From assembly GCF_006539825.1 (NCBI RefSeq), contig NZ_BJNT01000013.1:62001-126000 (forward strand): 64,000 nucleotides of DNA, read 5' to 3'. The position numbers were made by a program, and so were the translations under genes. Below, piece by piece: positions 53,252 to 62,976 of this stretch; position 1 is the stretch's first letter, and each line of letters starts with the position of its first letter. This DNA comes from Corynebacterium variabile (GTDB taxonomy: Bacteria; Actinomycetota; Actinomycetes; Mycobacteriales; Mycobacteriaceae). The notes under the pieces were generated by a model, which did no database searches, had not been told where the DNA came from, and saw nothing but the letters and a program-made list of their open reading frames with translations.

Positions 53252-54547
53252 CTAGGTGGAGTTTCCCGGGGCGTCCGCTGTCTCACCGTGACTTCGTCGG
53301 GTGTTCATCTGGGCTTCACCTACCCGGTCCGTGGCGGTCAGTCGTTCCTGATCGGGAACTTCATCGGGTTCGGGGGCAGCGTCCTCCCGGAAGACGGGGA
53401 ACTCCAACGAGAACGTGGACCCGGTGCCCGGCCGCGACCACAGGGAGACGTTCCCGCCGTGGTTGATGACCGTGTGCTTGACCAGCGCCAGCCCCAGGCC
53501 GGTGCCGCCGGTCGCCCGCGAGCGGGCCTGGTCGACGCGGAAGAACCGTTCGAAGACGCGCTGCTGGTCCTCCGGCGCGATACCGATGCCGTGGTCGGTG
53601 ACGCGGATGACCACCGACTCACCCTTCACCGCCCGGCTCACCGAGACCGGGGTCTCCTCCGGTGAATAGTTCACCGCGTTGGCGATGAGGTTCGCCACCG
53701 CGGTGACCAGGAGATTCTCGTCGCCGAGCAGGCGGGCGCCCGAGGGCGCGTCCGTCTTCAGCTCGATGCCGTGCATCTCGGCGGCCTCCCGGTTGCGCCC
53801 GACGGCGGCCTCGATGACGTCGTCCACCTCCACCGGCGCCGGATCGGGGAGGGACGCCGCCCCCTGCAGCTTCGACAGGTTGATGAGCTCGCCGATCATC
53901 GTCGACATGCGGGTGGTCTCCCGCTGCAGCCGTGCGCCGAAGTGTCCGACAGCCGCGGGGTCGTCGCCGGATTCGACCAGCGCCTCAACCAGCAGGGAGA
54001 TCGCCCCGACGGGTGTCTTGAGTTCGTGGGAGACGTTCGCCACGAAGTCGCGGCGGGCGGACTCCATCCGCACATTCTCCGAATTGTCCCAGGCGTAGAC
54101 CACCACGAAGCGGTCATCGGCCGAGGTCAGCGGCTGTGCGCGGACCAGCACCGAGAACACCGGCCGGTCGCGGAAGCCGGCATGGGTCGGACTGTGGACC
54201 AGTTCCCGGCTGTCGCCGTCGTCGAAGACGAGCTCCACCAGGCGCCACACTTCCGGCACGAGGGCGCGCTCCACGACGACACCGAGGTTCTCGGCCATAC
54301 GGTTGCCGAGGATGACGTCCTGCCGGGTGTCGACGACCGCCACTGCGGCGGGCGCGGCATCGACGGCGAAGTGCATCACCTGCGCGATGGTCGACAGCTG
54401 CCGGTGCGCCTCACGCTTCTCGCGCTCCTCGCGGGCACGCCGCTCCCTGGCCCGACGCCGCAGCACGGCGACAATGACCGCCACCCCCGCGGTGACCAGG
54501 ACCCCCAGAAGGACGCCGAGAACCAGTGCTGCCGGCGTCCCCATCAT
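53252..54547 (-). CDS. senX3: Sensor histidine kinase SenX3
   Basis: Membrane sensor kinase for RegX3; in mycobacteria it senses phosphate through the Pst system. The 431-aa protein has one N-terminal span (about 6-30), a charged linker, a PAS-like domain (55-155), the phospho-acceptor FVANVSHELKTP (His 174) and the ATPase boxes NLIANAVNYSPE (N), VTDHGIGIAPED (G1) and GGTGLGLALVKH (G2). Only 11 bp separate it from regX3, without the intergenic repeats known in M. tuberculosis. Confidence 0.93.
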   Translation of the reverse strand: MMGTPAALVLGVLLGVLVTAGVAVIVAVLRRRARERRAREEREKREAHRQLSTIAQVMHFAVDAAPAAVAVVDTRQDVILGNRMAENLGVVVERALVPEVWRLVELVFDDGDSRELVHSPTHAGFRDRPVFSVLVRAQPLTSADDRFVVVYAWDNSENVRMESARRDFVANVSHELKTPVGAISLLVEALVESGDDPAAVGHFGARLQRETTRMSTMIGELINLSKLQGAASLPDPAPVEVDDVIEAAVGRNREAAEMHGIELKTDAPSGARLLGDENLLVTAVANLIANAVNYSPEETPVSVSRAVKGESVVIRVTDHGIGIAPEDQQRVFERFFRVDQARSRATGGTGLGLALVKHTVINHGGNVSLWSRPGTGSTFSLEFPVFREDAAPEPDEVPDQERLTATDRVGEAQMNTRRSHGETADAPGNST

Positions 54548-54550
54548 CGG

Positions 54551-55306
54551 CTACTTGCCGCCCTGTGCGGCGACGGCGGCGGCACCGGCTTCAGCGGCCG
54601 CCGGGTCGAGGTACTCGCCACCGGGGTTGGTGACGGAGCCGTCGGCGGCGAACCGGTAGACCAGCGGAATGCCGGTCGGGATGTTCAGGCCGGCGATGTC
54701 CTCGTCGGAGATGTTGTCGAGGTGCTTGACCAGGGCGCGCAGCGAGTTGCCGTGGGCGGCGACCATGACGGTCTCGCCGGACTCGAGGCGCGGGAGGATC
54801 TCGACGGTGAAGTAGGGGACGAAGCGCTTGACGACGTCGAGCAGGCACTCGGTGCGCGGCGGGTTCTCGATACCGGCGTAGCGCGGGTCGCCGGCCTGGG
54901 AGTACTCGGAATCGTCCTCCAGTTCGGGCGGCGGGGTGTCGTAGCTGCGACGCCATGCCATGAACTGGTCGTTGCCGTACTTCTCCTTGGTTTCGGCCTT
55001 GTCGAGACCCTGCAGCGCACCGTAGTGACGCTCGTTGAGTCGCCAGTCGCGGATCACGGGGATCCAGAGGCGGTCGGCGGCATCCAGGGCGAGGTGCGCG
55101 GTGGTGATCGCACGACGCAGCAGCGAGGTGTACAGGATGCCGGGCTCGAGGCCGGCCTCGGCGATGAGCTTGCCGGCGTTGGCACCCTCGGCGCGACCCT
55201 GGTCGGTGAGGTCGACGTCGACCCATCCGGTGAACTGGTTGGAGGCGTTCCACTGGCTCTGCCCGTGACGGAGCAGGATCAGTGTGCCCTTGTTGTCGTT
55301 GCTCAT
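54551..55306 (-). CDS. gpmA: 2,3-Bisphosphoglycerate-dependent phosphoglycerate mutase
   Basis: Glycolytic interconversion of 3- and 2-phosphoglycerate. The 251-aa protein has [20 protein letters not shown] (catalytic His), the dPGM insert [17 protein letters not shown], and [16 protein letters not shown] (second His). ATG 55306 (MSNDNKG) is supported by homology and by a CACAAT box 7 nt upstream. It ends 3 bp before senX3 begins. Confidence 0.95.
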   Translation of the reverse strand: MSNDNKGTLILLRHGQSQWNASNQFTGWVDVDLTDQGRAEGANAGKLIAEAGLEPGILYTSLLRRAITTAHLALDAADRLWIPVIRDWRLNERHYGALQGLDKAETKEKYGNDQFMAWRRSYDTPPPELEDDSEYSQAGDPRYAGIENPPRTECLLDVVKRFVPYFTVEILPRLESGETVMVAAHGNSLRALVKHLDNISDEDIAGLNIPTGIPLVYRFAADGSVTNPGGEYLDPAAAEAGAAAVAAQGGK

Positions 55307-55495
55307 GGCCTTCATTGTGCCACGGGTGTGGTGGGGGTACAGCGGCGAGGACCGGGATTCACCCGTCTTCACCGCGAGTTTCCCGGGATGCGGCCTGGTG
55401 TTCCCGTTGCGTGGGACGGGCGGGCGGACGGTGGTGGCGGCAGGGACCGGTCGGGGCCCGAACGCGGACGCTGCAGACCTGCTGTGGCCGATACC

Positions 55496-55582
55496 GAAAA
55501 GTTTTACCAGCTACCCGAGTCATAAAGTGACATTTCCGCAGGTCGCGAAAAGTCTTACCGGTCGGAACTGGTAACACTTTCC
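55496..55582 (-). repeat. 87-bp intergenic repeat, copy 2 (inverted relative to copy 1)
   Basis: Read on the plus strand it starts GAAAAGTTTTACCAG (55496), has GAAAAGTCTTACCGG at 55547 and ends CTGGTAACACTTTCC (55568-55582). It has the same length and motif spacing as 33162-33248 read in reverse. It lies in the 301-bp gap between the gpmA start and the YbjN-gene stop, where no gene is seen. Confidence 0.85.
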
Positions 55583-55607
55583 AGTGACGGCTCACAACAG
55601 CGACAGG

Positions 55608-56210
55608 TCAGCTGGTCGGCGGGGCCGGGGCGCCGGGGCCGGGGGTCGCGGCCGACGGGGAGGACGCCGGGGAGTCGGAGGACGCAGCGTCCTCCCTCGC
55701 AGCGTCCTCCGCAGGACGCAGCTTCTGGAACGCCTCGAGATTGCGGGTCGACTCCCCCCGCTTGAGCCGCCACTCCCACTCGCGGCGGATCGAGCTCTCG
55801 AATCCCCGCTCGAGGATCCGGTTGAAGTCACCGTCGGCGAGTTCCAGCACCTGTCCCAGGATCCGCTGCACGTCATCGGCGGTCAGCGCATCCGTGAACT
55901 GTCCGGCCAGGTAGATGTCCGAGTTGTTGTCCAGCGTGTAATGCACGCCGAAGGCCTTCCGGTTGTGCTGCAGCAGCATCCGGTACACGTCGGCATGGTT
56001 CTCCTCGACGGCACGGCAGACGAACGCCTCGACCCGCACACCGTTGTCCTGCGGGATGAACAGGGTGTTCGTCTTCAGCCGCGCCTCCCCCGGCAGCACG
56101 ACCGCGGCCACCCCGTTGGAGAGGGTGTATCCCGTCCCTCCAGTCTCCGGATCACCCTCCGGGCCTCCGAGTGCAGCGTCCAGCAATGAGGTCAGATCAG
56201 CAAGTTCCAT
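55608..56210 (-). CDS. YbjN-domain protein
   Basis: 200-aa soluble protein. The N-terminal 150 residues match the YbjN/T3SS-chaperone-like fold (LKTNTLFIPQDNGVRVEAFVCR-type strand, DVYRMLLQHNRKAFGVHYTL, DIYLAGQFTDALTADDVQRIL). The C-terminal 35 residues are Pro/Ala/Ser-rich. In this genus it stands beside mshA and gpmA. The function is unknown. Confidence 0.82.
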   Translation of the reverse strand: MELADLTSLLDAALGGPEGDPETGGTGYTLSNGVAAVVLPGEARLKTNTLFIPQDNGVRVEAFVCRAVEENHADVYRMLLQHNRKAFGVHYTLDNNSDIYLAGQFTDALTADDVQRILGQVLELADGDFNRILERGFESSIRREWEWRLKRGESTRNLEAFQKLRPAEDAAREDAASSDSPASSPSAATPGPGAPAPPTS

Positions 56211-56252
56211 GGCTCCGAACTTACCCCCGGGCGCCGGATCCGGGCGCCGGAA

Positions 56253-57578
56253 TCAGTGCAGCGGCACGCCGTGCGGAACCCGGTCCGACGACTCCGCCGC
56301 GCCGTCGCCCAGTGCCCGGTCGTAGACGGCCTGCATCCGCTCGACCGTGGCGTCCCACGAATAGACCGCCGCATGTGCGGGCGCTGCGGCACCCATGGCG
56401 ATCCGCACGTCATCGTCGATGACCAGCTTTTCGAGGGCCTCTGCCCACACCGACGGGTCGTGTCCGTCGACGAGCAGTCCGGACTCGCCCTCGGTGACCG
56501 TCAACGGCAGCCCTCCGACCCGCGCCGCCACGACCGGGGTACCCGACGCCTGCGCCTCCAGCGCCACCAGCCCGAAGGATTCGTTGTAGCTCGGCACCGC
56601 GATGATGTCCGCGGCCTGGTAGACGGTCACCAGCTCCTCCGGCGGACGCGGCGACAGGAACCTCACGTAGCCGGTCACCCCCAGTTCCGCCGCCAGATCG
56701 TGCAGCTCATCAGGGCGCTCCAGTCCGGTTCCCGACGGTCCACCGCAGATCACCACGCGGATGTTCTGACCCGGGTGGCGGCGGATCAGCTCGGCGGCGG
56801 CGCGCAGCAGGATGTGCGGGCCCTTGAGCATCTGGAGACGTCCGATGAAGGCGATGACCTTCGCGCGCAGCGGGATGCCGAGTTCACGGCGCGCCCGCTC
56901 GGTCGCCCGGTCCGACCCCGGGGTGAACCGCTCGATGTCCACACCCGGCGCGACGATGGCCAGTCGCTCAGGGTCGGCGTCGTAGGCGGCGGTGATCGCG
57001 GCGGACTCCTCGTCGGTGTTCACGATGATCCGGTCGGCGTTGTCGATGATCTGCTGCTCACAAATGCGTCGGGACTCCGGCTCCGGGGTGTCGCCGTCGG
57101 CCAGGCCCAGGTTCTTCACCGCCGCCCAGGTGTGCGCGGTGTGCACGAGCGGAACGCCCCACAGGTCACGCAGCAGCCAGCCGACCTGTCCGGACAGCCA
57201 GTAGTGGGTGTGGATCAGGTCGTAGATCCCGGCCCCGGTGCGGGTGCAGGCCGTCTCCGGCACATCGCTGCGGCGGGCCGCCTCGGCCCGCACGAAGGCG
57301 ATGACCGAGCCGGTGAAGGCGGTGAGCTGCGTCGGCAGTGATTCTTTGGCCAGCCCCTCGAACGGCCCGGCGACACAGTTGATGACGCGGAATCCCGGCT
57401 CCACCTCCACGACCTCGCCCTGCGAGGCCCGGGTGGCGCGGGTGAACACATCCACCTCCACCCCGTGCGACGCCAGGTGCGAGGCGACGTTCCGGACGTA
57501 GACGTTCATCCCCCCGGCATCCCCGATACCCGGCTGCTCCAGCGGGGAGGTGTGCATGGAAATCATCGCGACGCGCAT
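56253..57578 (-). CDS. mshA: D-inositol-3-phosphate glycosyltransferase
   Basis: First step of mycothiol synthesis, transferring GlcNAc from UDP-GlcNAc to inositol-3-phosphate. The 441-aa GT4 protein has [72 protein letters not shown] and the EX7E region [21 protein letters not shown] 57578 is 7 nt from TAGTAT (leaderless style). Confidence 0.95.
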   Translation of the reverse strand: MRVAMISMHTSPLEQPGIGDAGGMNVYVRNVASHLASHGVEVDVFTRATRASQGEVVEVEPGFRVINCVAGPFEGLAKESLPTQLTAFTGSVIAFVRAEAARRSDVPETACTRTGAGIYDLIHTHYWLSGQVGWLLRDLWGVPLVHTAHTWAAVKNLGLADGDTPEPESRRICEQQIIDNADRIIVNTDEESAAITAAYDADPERLAIVAPGVDIERFTPGSDRATERARRELGIPLRAKVIAFIGRLQMLKGPHILLRAAAELIRRHPGQNIRVVICGGPSGTGLERPDELHDLAAELGVTGYVRFLSPRPPEELVTVYQAADIIAVPSYNESFGLVALEAQASGTPVVAARVGGLPLTVTEGESGLLVDGHDPSVWAEALEKLVIDDDVRIAMGAAAPAHAAVYSWDATVERMQAVYDRALGDGAAESSDRVPHGVPLH

Positions 57579-57592
57579 GCACCGGATACTAG

Positions 57593-58777
57593 TCAGTCCT
57601 GAAGGGTCACGCCGATCCACACCGGCTCAGGAACCAGCGACACCCCGAAGACCTCGCGCACCCCGTCGCGCACCGCGGTGGCGAGCTCGACAATGTCCTC
57701 CGAGGACGCCGACCCCCGGTTCGTCAGGGCCAGCGTGTGCTTCGTCGAGAGGCCGGCCGGTGCGTCCTCCCGGATCTTCCAGCCCTTCGGGAAGCCGGCG
57801 CGTTCGATGAGCCACGCGGCGGAGAACTTGAACTGCGGACGACCGTCGGTGTCGGTACCTGCCGGATAGCACGGCATGCCCTCCACCGCCGCGGCCCCGC
57901 AGTGGTCGGCGACCCTGGCGGTGACAGCGTCCCGGGCGTCCTCCCCGGTGACGACTGGATTGGTGAAGAAGGAACCGGCGGACCAGGTGTCGTGGTCGGC
58001 GTCGTCGAGGACCATGCCCTTGCCCGCGCGGAGCGCAAGCACCGCCTCACGCACCTCGGCGACCGGACGCCGCGGGTGGTCCTCCCCCTCGGTGACGCCG
58101 AGTCGTCGCGCCAGCTCACCGAAACGCAGCGGCACCGAGAGGCCGTCGGTCGTCAGCCGGAACTCGACTGCGGTGACCACGCCACGGGCGGTGAACTTCA
58201 GGTTCGAGTAGCGGTAGGACAGGTCGAGGGTGTCCGGGGTGACCCAGGCGAGTTCGCCGCTCGTGCGGTCGAGCAGCTGGACGCGCTGCAGCAGGCCGGA
58301 GACTTCCGCTCCGTATGCACCGATGTTCTGTACCGGGGACGCCCCGACGGTGCCCGGGATACCGGAGAGGCACTCCAGGCCGCCGTAGGTGTGCTGCACC
58401 GACCAGGCGACCAGGCAGTCCCAGACCGTGCCGGCGGACGCGCGGACGATGACGGACGTGGCGTCCTCCCCGACGACGGTGGGCTGTTCGTCGGTGACGG
58501 CGACGACCGCGACAAGACCGTCGACCTCGTCGCCGACCACGAGGTTGGAGCCGCCCCCGACCACCAGAAGGGGGACGCCGGCATCATCCAGGGAGCGGAC
58601 AGCGGAGGCCAGGGCGTCGGGCGTGGCGCACTCCACGGTCGCCGCCGGTCGACCTCCGACACGCAGGGTGGTCAGATCGGCGAAGGTGGCGTCTGTCGGG
58701 CGCACACCGGGGGTGGCGGACAGTGATGCGGGAAGGGCATCGGGCACGGGACGAGGGAGGGGGTCAGCAGAACTCAC
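57593..58777 (-). CDS. murB: UDP-N-acetylenolpyruvoylglucosamine reductase
   Basis: Second committed step of peptidoglycan precursor synthesis, NADPH-dependent. The 394-aa type I MurB has the FAD-binding [39 protein letters not shown], the catalytic Ser in [30 protein letters not shown] and the C-terminal [20 protein letters not shown] 58777 is 7 nt from TACGGT. It diverges from the DUF2505 gene over 23 bp. Confidence 0.94.
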   Translation of the reverse strand: MSSADPLPRPVPDALPASLSATPGVRPTDATFADLTTLRVGGRPAATVECATPDALASAVRSLDDAGVPLLVVGGGSNLVVGDEVDGLVAVVAVTDEQPTVVGEDATSVIVRASAGTVWDCLVAWSVQHTYGGLECLSGIPGTVGASPVQNIGAYGAEVSGLLQRVQLLDRTSGELAWVTPDTLDLSYRYSNLKFTARGVVTAVEFRLTTDGLSVPLRFGELARRLGVTEGEDHPRRPVAEVREAVLALRAGKGMVLDDADHDTWSAGSFFTNPVVTGEDARDAVTARVADHCGAAAVEGMPCYPAGTDTDGRPQFKFSAAWLIERAGFPKGWKIREDAPAGLSTKHTLALTNRGSASSEDIVELATAVRDGVREVFGVSLVPEPVWIGVTLQD

Positions 58778-58784
58778 GACGTTT

Positions 58785-58794
58785 ACCGTAGTCT
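58785..58794. promoter_or_regulatory. Overlapping divergent -10 boxes for murB and the DUF2505 gene
   Basis: The minus strand reads TACGGT (58790-58785), 7 nt from the murB GTG. The plus strand reads TAGTCT (58789-58794), 6 nt from ATG 58801. They share TA at 58789-58790, as at menC/menB. Confidence 0.6.
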
Positions 58795-58800
58795 GTTCGC

Positions 58801-59301
58801 ATGACTACTCACATCGAAACCTCGGCCTCGGTCAACGCACCGGTCGAGAAGGTGTTCGCAGCCCTCAGCGATCGCGCGTACTGGGAGTACGACGCCCAGC
58901 ACCTCTCCGACGAGCCGGGCGAGGTCAACTCCTTCTCCGCTGACAACGGCATCGAGGTCACCCTCTTCGAGGTCCTGCCCACCGACGCACTGCCCGAGGC
59001 GGTACGCTCCATGGTCTCCCAGAGCCTCAAGCTGAAGCGCGTCATCTCCTTCGAGCCGCTCAACGACGGTGTCTCCAACGGCGAAATGTCCGCCGAGATC
59101 AAGGGTGCCCCGGTGAAGTTCACCGCCGAGCTGACCCTCTTCGAGGAGAACGGTGTCTCCACACTCGAGGCCGAGGCCGATGTCGACGTGACGATCCCGA
59201 TGATCGGTGCGGTCATCGAGCCCAAGGTCGCCGACGCCGTCAAGGACATCCTCGTCAACGAGGCAGCCCTCGTCGAGAAATGGATCTCCGAGAACGCCTG
59301 A
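58801..59301 (+). CDS. DUF2505 family protein (START/SRPBCC-like)
   Basis: 166-aa soluble protein matching DUF2505, a family with a START-like beta-grasp cavity. It begins MTTHIETSASVNAPVEKVF with AALSDRAYWEYDAQHL and ends in an amphipathic helix (VADAVKDILVNEAALVEKW). The fold hints at lipid or hydrophobic-ligand binding; no substrate is known. A TAGTCT box 6 nt before ATG 58801 suggests a leaderless mRNA. Confidence 0.85.
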   Translation: MTTHIETSASVNAPVEKVFAALSDRAYWEYDAQHLSDEPGEVNSFSADNGIEVTLFEVLPTDALPEAVRSMVSQSLKLKRVISFEPLNDGVSNGEMSAEIKGAPVKFTAELTLFEENGVSTLEAEADVDVTIPMIGAVIEPKVADAVKDILVNEAALVEKWISENA

Positions 59302-59333
59302 GTCCTCTTCCCCACCCCCTACCACGTTCCCGA

Positions 59334-59389
59334 CCCGTCGCTTCTGCTCCCCCGGTTCCCCTGATACCGGTGCAGAGGCAGCGGGTTTT
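59334..59389 (+). terminator. Terminator of the DUF2505 gene
   Basis: 14-bp imperfect stem (CCCGTCGCTTCTGC/GCAGAGGCAGCGGG) with an inner CCGG/CCGG, followed by TTTT. The remaining 126 bp to the next gene show no clear feature. Confidence 0.65.
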
Positions 59390-59515
59390 CTGAGCGTTGG
59401 TGAGGTGGTGCACCTGTCCGTTCACTGGCAGGCGCTCGCTGATTCCCCGACAATCGACACCCTCACCCGCTACCCCACTGGCCGCAGGCTCACCCCGTAG
59501 GCCACACTGGACGCT

Positions 59516-60475
59516 GTGACTCACGCATCCAACGCATCCTCTGACAGCTGGGGCCGTCCTGCCGACGCCCCGACCGGCTACCCCGGCACCGACGCAACCG
59601 ACGGTGCCGCCACCGGGAGTGGACGCAGGACCGCCGGGAAGCGCCGCGGCAACAAGGCCGTCAAGATCCTCGTCACCGTGGTCGTCGTCATCCTGCTGCT
59701 CCTCGCCGCCGCGGAGTTCGGCCTGCGCTTCTACCTCAAGGGGCAGATCGCCGATGAAATGCGCGACTCCTCGGCGGAACAGGGCATCGAGCTCTCCGGC
59801 GACCCGGACGTCAGCTTCGGTGCCTCGCCGATGCTGCTCGGCCTGGCCCAGGGCAAGCTCTCGCGGGTGACCGTCGACCTGCCCTCGAGCCTCGACATCA
59901 GCTACGAGGACAGTGACCGGTCCAGGCCGGTCGTCACCGGCCAGCCGGCCGCCACCATGAACGCCAAGGACATGGAGATCACCGGCGACGACCCGGTGAT
60001 CGGTGACCTCACGCTCGACACGGTCCTCCCCCAGGACTACCTGCTCGCGGTCCTCCAGAAGTCCATGTCCGAGGAAGGCGGCGACCAGGCAGCCGACGAC
60101 GGCGGCGCAGGCGACCTCCTGTCCGGACTGATCCAGATCACCGGCGTCACCACGAACGAGGAGACCGGCACCCTCGACATCGAGATCAGCAGTGGCCTCG
60201 CCACTCTGTCGATGACGCCGACCGTCACCGACGGGAAGATGTCCTTCGAGGTCGCAGACATGAAGATCCTCGGGATGAGCATGCCGGACTCCCTGGTCGG
60301 TGACCTCTCGGACTCGCTGACCCAGACCATCGAGGAGACGGAGAACCTGGAGGTCACCGACGCCTCGGTCACGGCGGACGGCCTCAAGGTCCGACTGCAC
60401 GGCACCGACATGAAGGTCGACGACCTCGCCTCCGAGGTGGACGCCAGCACCGACGCCACGCTGGCCGGCGCCTGA
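59516..60475 (+). CDS. LmeA-like DUF2993 envelope protein
   Basis: 319-aa protein with a basic N-terminal tail (about residues 1-48), one membrane helix (KILVTVVVVILLLLAAAEF, about 50-68) and an external DUF2993 domain (DPDVSFGASPMLLGLAQGKL, VTVDLPSSLDISYE, KILGMSMPDSLVGDL). In mycobacteria the family member LmeA binds phospholipid and affects lipomannan synthesis; the same envelope role is inferred. GTG 59516; a CACACT box at a 7-nt spacer is weak. Confidence 0.83.
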   Translation: MTHASNASSDSWGRPADAPTGYPGTDATDGAATGSGRRTAGKRRGNKAVKILVTVVVVILLLLAAAEFGLRFYLKGQIADEMRDSSAEQGIELSGDPDVSFGASPMLLGLAQGKLSRVTVDLPSSLDISYEDSDRSRPVVTGQPAATMNAKDMEITGDDPVIGDLTLDTVLPQDYLLAVLQKSMSEEGGDQAADDGGAGDLLSGLIQITGVTTNEETGTLDIEISSGLATLSMTPTVTDGKMSFEVADMKILGMSMPDSLVGDLSDSLTQTIEETENLEVTDASVTADGLKVRLHGTDMKVDDLASEVDASTDATLAGA

Positions 60476-60487
60476 CGGTCAGGGCAG

Positions 60488-61171
60488 TCAGGCAGGCGCG
60501 CCGGCGAGGACCGCCTCTGCGGAGGAGACGCCGAGCCGGGTGGCCCCCGCCTGGATCATCGCGACGGCGGTGTCCCAGCCGCGGATCCCCCCGGACGCCT
60601 TGACCCCCAGGCGTCCGCCGACCTCCTCGGCCATGATGCGCACGGCGTCCACCGAAGCACCGCCGGCCGGGTGGAACCCGGTGGAGGTCTTCACGAAGTC
60701 CGCACCGGCTGTCGCTGCAGCCCGGCAGGCGGTCCGAAGCTGCTCGTCATCGAGCAACGCGGACTCGAGGATGATCTTCAGCGTCACCGGTGCGGGCACC
60801 GCCTCACGCACGGTGACGATCTCACTGATCAGCGCATTCGCGTCCCCGGCCAGAGCATTGGCGATGTCGATGACCATGTCGATCTCGTGGGCCCCGTTGG
60901 AGACCGCCAGCCGCGCCTCACTCGCCTTGATCAGCGGGTGGTGCTTGCCCGAGGGGAAGCCGACGACAGTGGCGACCAGAAGAGACGCCGGCACGTCGCG
61001 CAGCGGCAGCATCGACGGGGAGACACACACCGCACCGCAGCCCAGCCGGGCGGCGTCCGCCACGAGAGCGTCGACATCGGCGTGCGACGCCTCGGGCTTG
61101 AGCAGTGTGGCGTCCATGACCGCGGCGACCTGTGCACGCGAGGGAACCGGTCCGGTGCCGGCCCCGGTCAC
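60488..61171 (-). CDS. deoC: Deoxyribose-phosphate aldolase
   Basis: Cleaves 2-deoxyribose-5-phosphate to glyceraldehyde-3-phosphate and acetaldehyde in deoxynucleoside breakdown. The 227-aa barrel has [44 protein letters not shown], the Schiff-base Lys in [16 protein letters not shown] and [17 protein letters not shown] 61171 overlaps the DUF2516 gene stop (GTGA). Confidence 0.94.
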   Translation of the reverse strand: MTGAGTGPVPSRAQVAAVMDATLLKPEASHADVDALVADAARLGCGAVCVSPSMLPLRDVPASLLVATVVGFPSGKHHPLIKASEARLAVSNGAHEIDMVIDIANALAGDANALISEIVTVREAVPAPVTLKIILESALLDDEQLRTACRAAATAGADFVKTSTGFHPAGGASVDAVRIMAEEVGGRLGVKASGGIRGWDTAVAMIQAGATRLGVSSAEAVLAGAPA

Positions 61172-61473
61172 TGGGCGTTCCCCAGGACCTCGCGGATGCC
61201 CGGGCGGACGTCCTGCCAGTACACACCGACGACGACCGCGGCGATGATCCACACGAAGCCGACGCCCAGCGGGGCGAGCAGCAGAATCGCCGCCGCGGAG
61301 CCTGCCAGTGCGCCGATCCAGTTCATCTTCTTCCGGTCGATGACGTAGAAGGCGTCCTCCCTGGTCATCGCGGTCTGGATCGCGCCCACGACCGCCAGAA
61401 TGACGATCACGAGCTGGATGAACAGCAGAAGATAGGCGAGGGCGTCGAATCCGTAGGCCACCGGGTTACTCAT
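61168..61473 (-). CDS. DUF2516 small membrane protein
   Basis: 101-aa protein with three spans (about residues 12-35, 52-70, 72-88), matching DUF2516. The function is unknown. ATG 61473 follows TAGGCT by 8 nt. Its stop overlaps the deoC start, so the two are co-translated although no functional link is evident. Confidence 0.82.
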   Translation of the reverse strand: MSNPVAYGFDALAYLLLFIQLVIVILAVVGAIQTAMTREDAFYVIDRKKMNWIGALAGSAAAILLLAPLGVGFVWIIAAVVVGVYWQDVRPGIREVLGNAQ

Positions 61474-61518
61474 GGTTGTCCAGCCTACCGTGGTGCGCGC
61501 GCCTGCTCAGCACGGCGC

Positions 61519-62847
61519 TCAGAACAGACCGAAGGCCAGTTCCGAGAGCGAGTAGATCAGCAGCCCGGCGAGAGAGCCGACGACGGTACCGTTGACCCGG
61601 ATGAACTGCAGATCCTTGCCGACCATCAGCTCGATCCGGTCGCTGGCCTCGTCGGCGTCCCACCGCTCGACGGTCTCGCCGATGATGCCGGTCACCTCGC
61701 CGGCGTAGTTGTCCGCCAGGTAGGACGCCGCCCCGACGATGCGTCGTTCCAGGTCTGCGCGCAGTTCCGGTTCCTCGCGTACGCGGGTGGCGAACTCGGT
61801 GATCCAGTCGACGATCTTGCGGCGCAGCAGGGACTCCGGGTCGCGGGCCATGTCCGTGAGCGTGGCGCGCACGTTCTCCCACACCGACGCCGGCAGCCCC
61901 TGGACCGGCGCGGACGCGAGGATGTCCGCCTTGAGGTCCTCCACGCGGGTGATCATCGCCCCGTCGTGCTGGAGATCCTGGGCGAGCTGGTGGAGGAAAC
62001 GGCGGATCGCGTGCCGGGCCTCGTGGTCGGGGTCGGCGCGGACGTCACCGGTGAAGGCGATGAGTTCCTTCTGCACCTTGTCACCGACAAGTTCCCGGAC
62101 GAACCTCGGCGCCCAGGACGGGGTGCGCTCGTCGACGAGTCGGGCGACGAGATCCCCGCTGGAGGTCGCCTTATCGTCCAGCCAGATGACGACGGCGTCC
62201 ACCGCGGGCTCGACGCGTCCTTCCGCGATGAGCTGTTCCAGGGCCCGGCCCAGCGGCGGGCCCCAGGCGGGTTCGGCGGCCTTGTCGATGATCAGGGTGC
62301 GCAGCAGCTGCTCCGCCTCGGCGGGGTCGATCCCGTTGACGATCAGATCGACGAGGCGTCCGGCCTCCTTGCCTGTCCGCTCAGCCCCGCCCTGGTCCAG
62401 CACCCAGTCTGCGGCGCGCTCAGGGATGTGGGCCTCCGAGAGCTTGCGCGAGATGAGCGTGGCGTTGAGGAAGTTCTCGCCCACGAACTCGCTGAGGGCG
62501 TGGCCGACCTGGTCCTTCTTCTGCTTGATGATCGCGGTGTGCGGCACCGGGATACCCAGCGGGTGACGGAACAGGGCGGTGACGGCGAACCAGTCGGCCA
62601 GTGCGCCGACCATCCCGGCCTCGCTGGCGGCGCGGATATAGCCGGTCCAGCCGGCGTCGCGTCCGGTGGCCTCCAGCCAGCGGCAGAAGAGGTAGATCAG
62701 GGTCGCGAGGACCAGCAGACCGGTGGCGATCCGCTTGTGGCGGCGCAGGTCGGCGCGTCGTTCTGCCTCTGTCTCGGGCGACGGGCCGGGGACGGTGCTC
62801 GTGGGGTCGACCCGGGGATCGACGTGGGGGTCGTGTGCAGTGCTCAT
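61519..62847 (-). CDS. DUF445 family membrane-associated protein
   Basis: 442-aa protein of the DUF445 family. A short charged N-terminus leads to one span (RIATGLLVLATLIYLFCRWLEA) and the family signature AASEAGMVGALADWFAVTALFRHPLGIPVPHTAIIKQKKD-type block near residues 70-108, then a long helical region and a last span (VVGSLAGLLIYSLSELAFG). The function is unknown. ATG 62847 has TACTGG 8 nt upstream. Confidence 0.88.
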   Translation of the reverse strand: MSTAHDPHVDPRVDPTSTVPGPSPETEAERRADLRRHKRIATGLLVLATLIYLFCRWLEATGRDAGWTGYIRAASEAGMVGALADWFAVTALFRHPLGIPVPHTAIIKQKKDQVGHALSEFVGENFLNATLISRKLSEAHIPERAADWVLDQGGAERTGKEAGRLVDLIVNGIDPAEAEQLLRTLIIDKAAEPAWGPPLGRALEQLIAEGRVEPAVDAVVIWLDDKATSSGDLVARLVDERTPSWAPRFVRELVGDKVQKELIAFTGDVRADPDHEARHAIRRFLHQLAQDLQHDGAMITRVEDLKADILASAPVQGLPASVWENVRATLTDMARDPESLLRRKIVDWITEFATRVREEPELRADLERRIVGAASYLADNYAGEVTGIIGETVERWDADEASDRIELMVGKDLQFIRVNGTVVGSLAGLLIYSLSELAFGLF

Positions 62848-62905
62848 TGTGCTGTCCAGTATCCCCCGAACACGGCGGAGACGCCCACAGGGCGGTCGTC
62901 GCAGC

Positions 62906-62942
62906 TGACATACATGACATACACAGCGTCGGTCCGTAGTCT
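62906..62942 (+). promoter_or_regulatory. Promoter of the short-chain dehydrogenase gene with 9-bp direct repeat
   Basis: TGACATACA is repeated in tandem (62906, 62915). The second copy supplies a -35 (ATGACA, 62914), 17 bp before TAGTCT (62937). The repeat could bind an activator or repressor. Confidence 0.5.
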
Positions 62943-62976
62943 CGATGGCCCACCACACACCAGGGAGGATCCCCAG

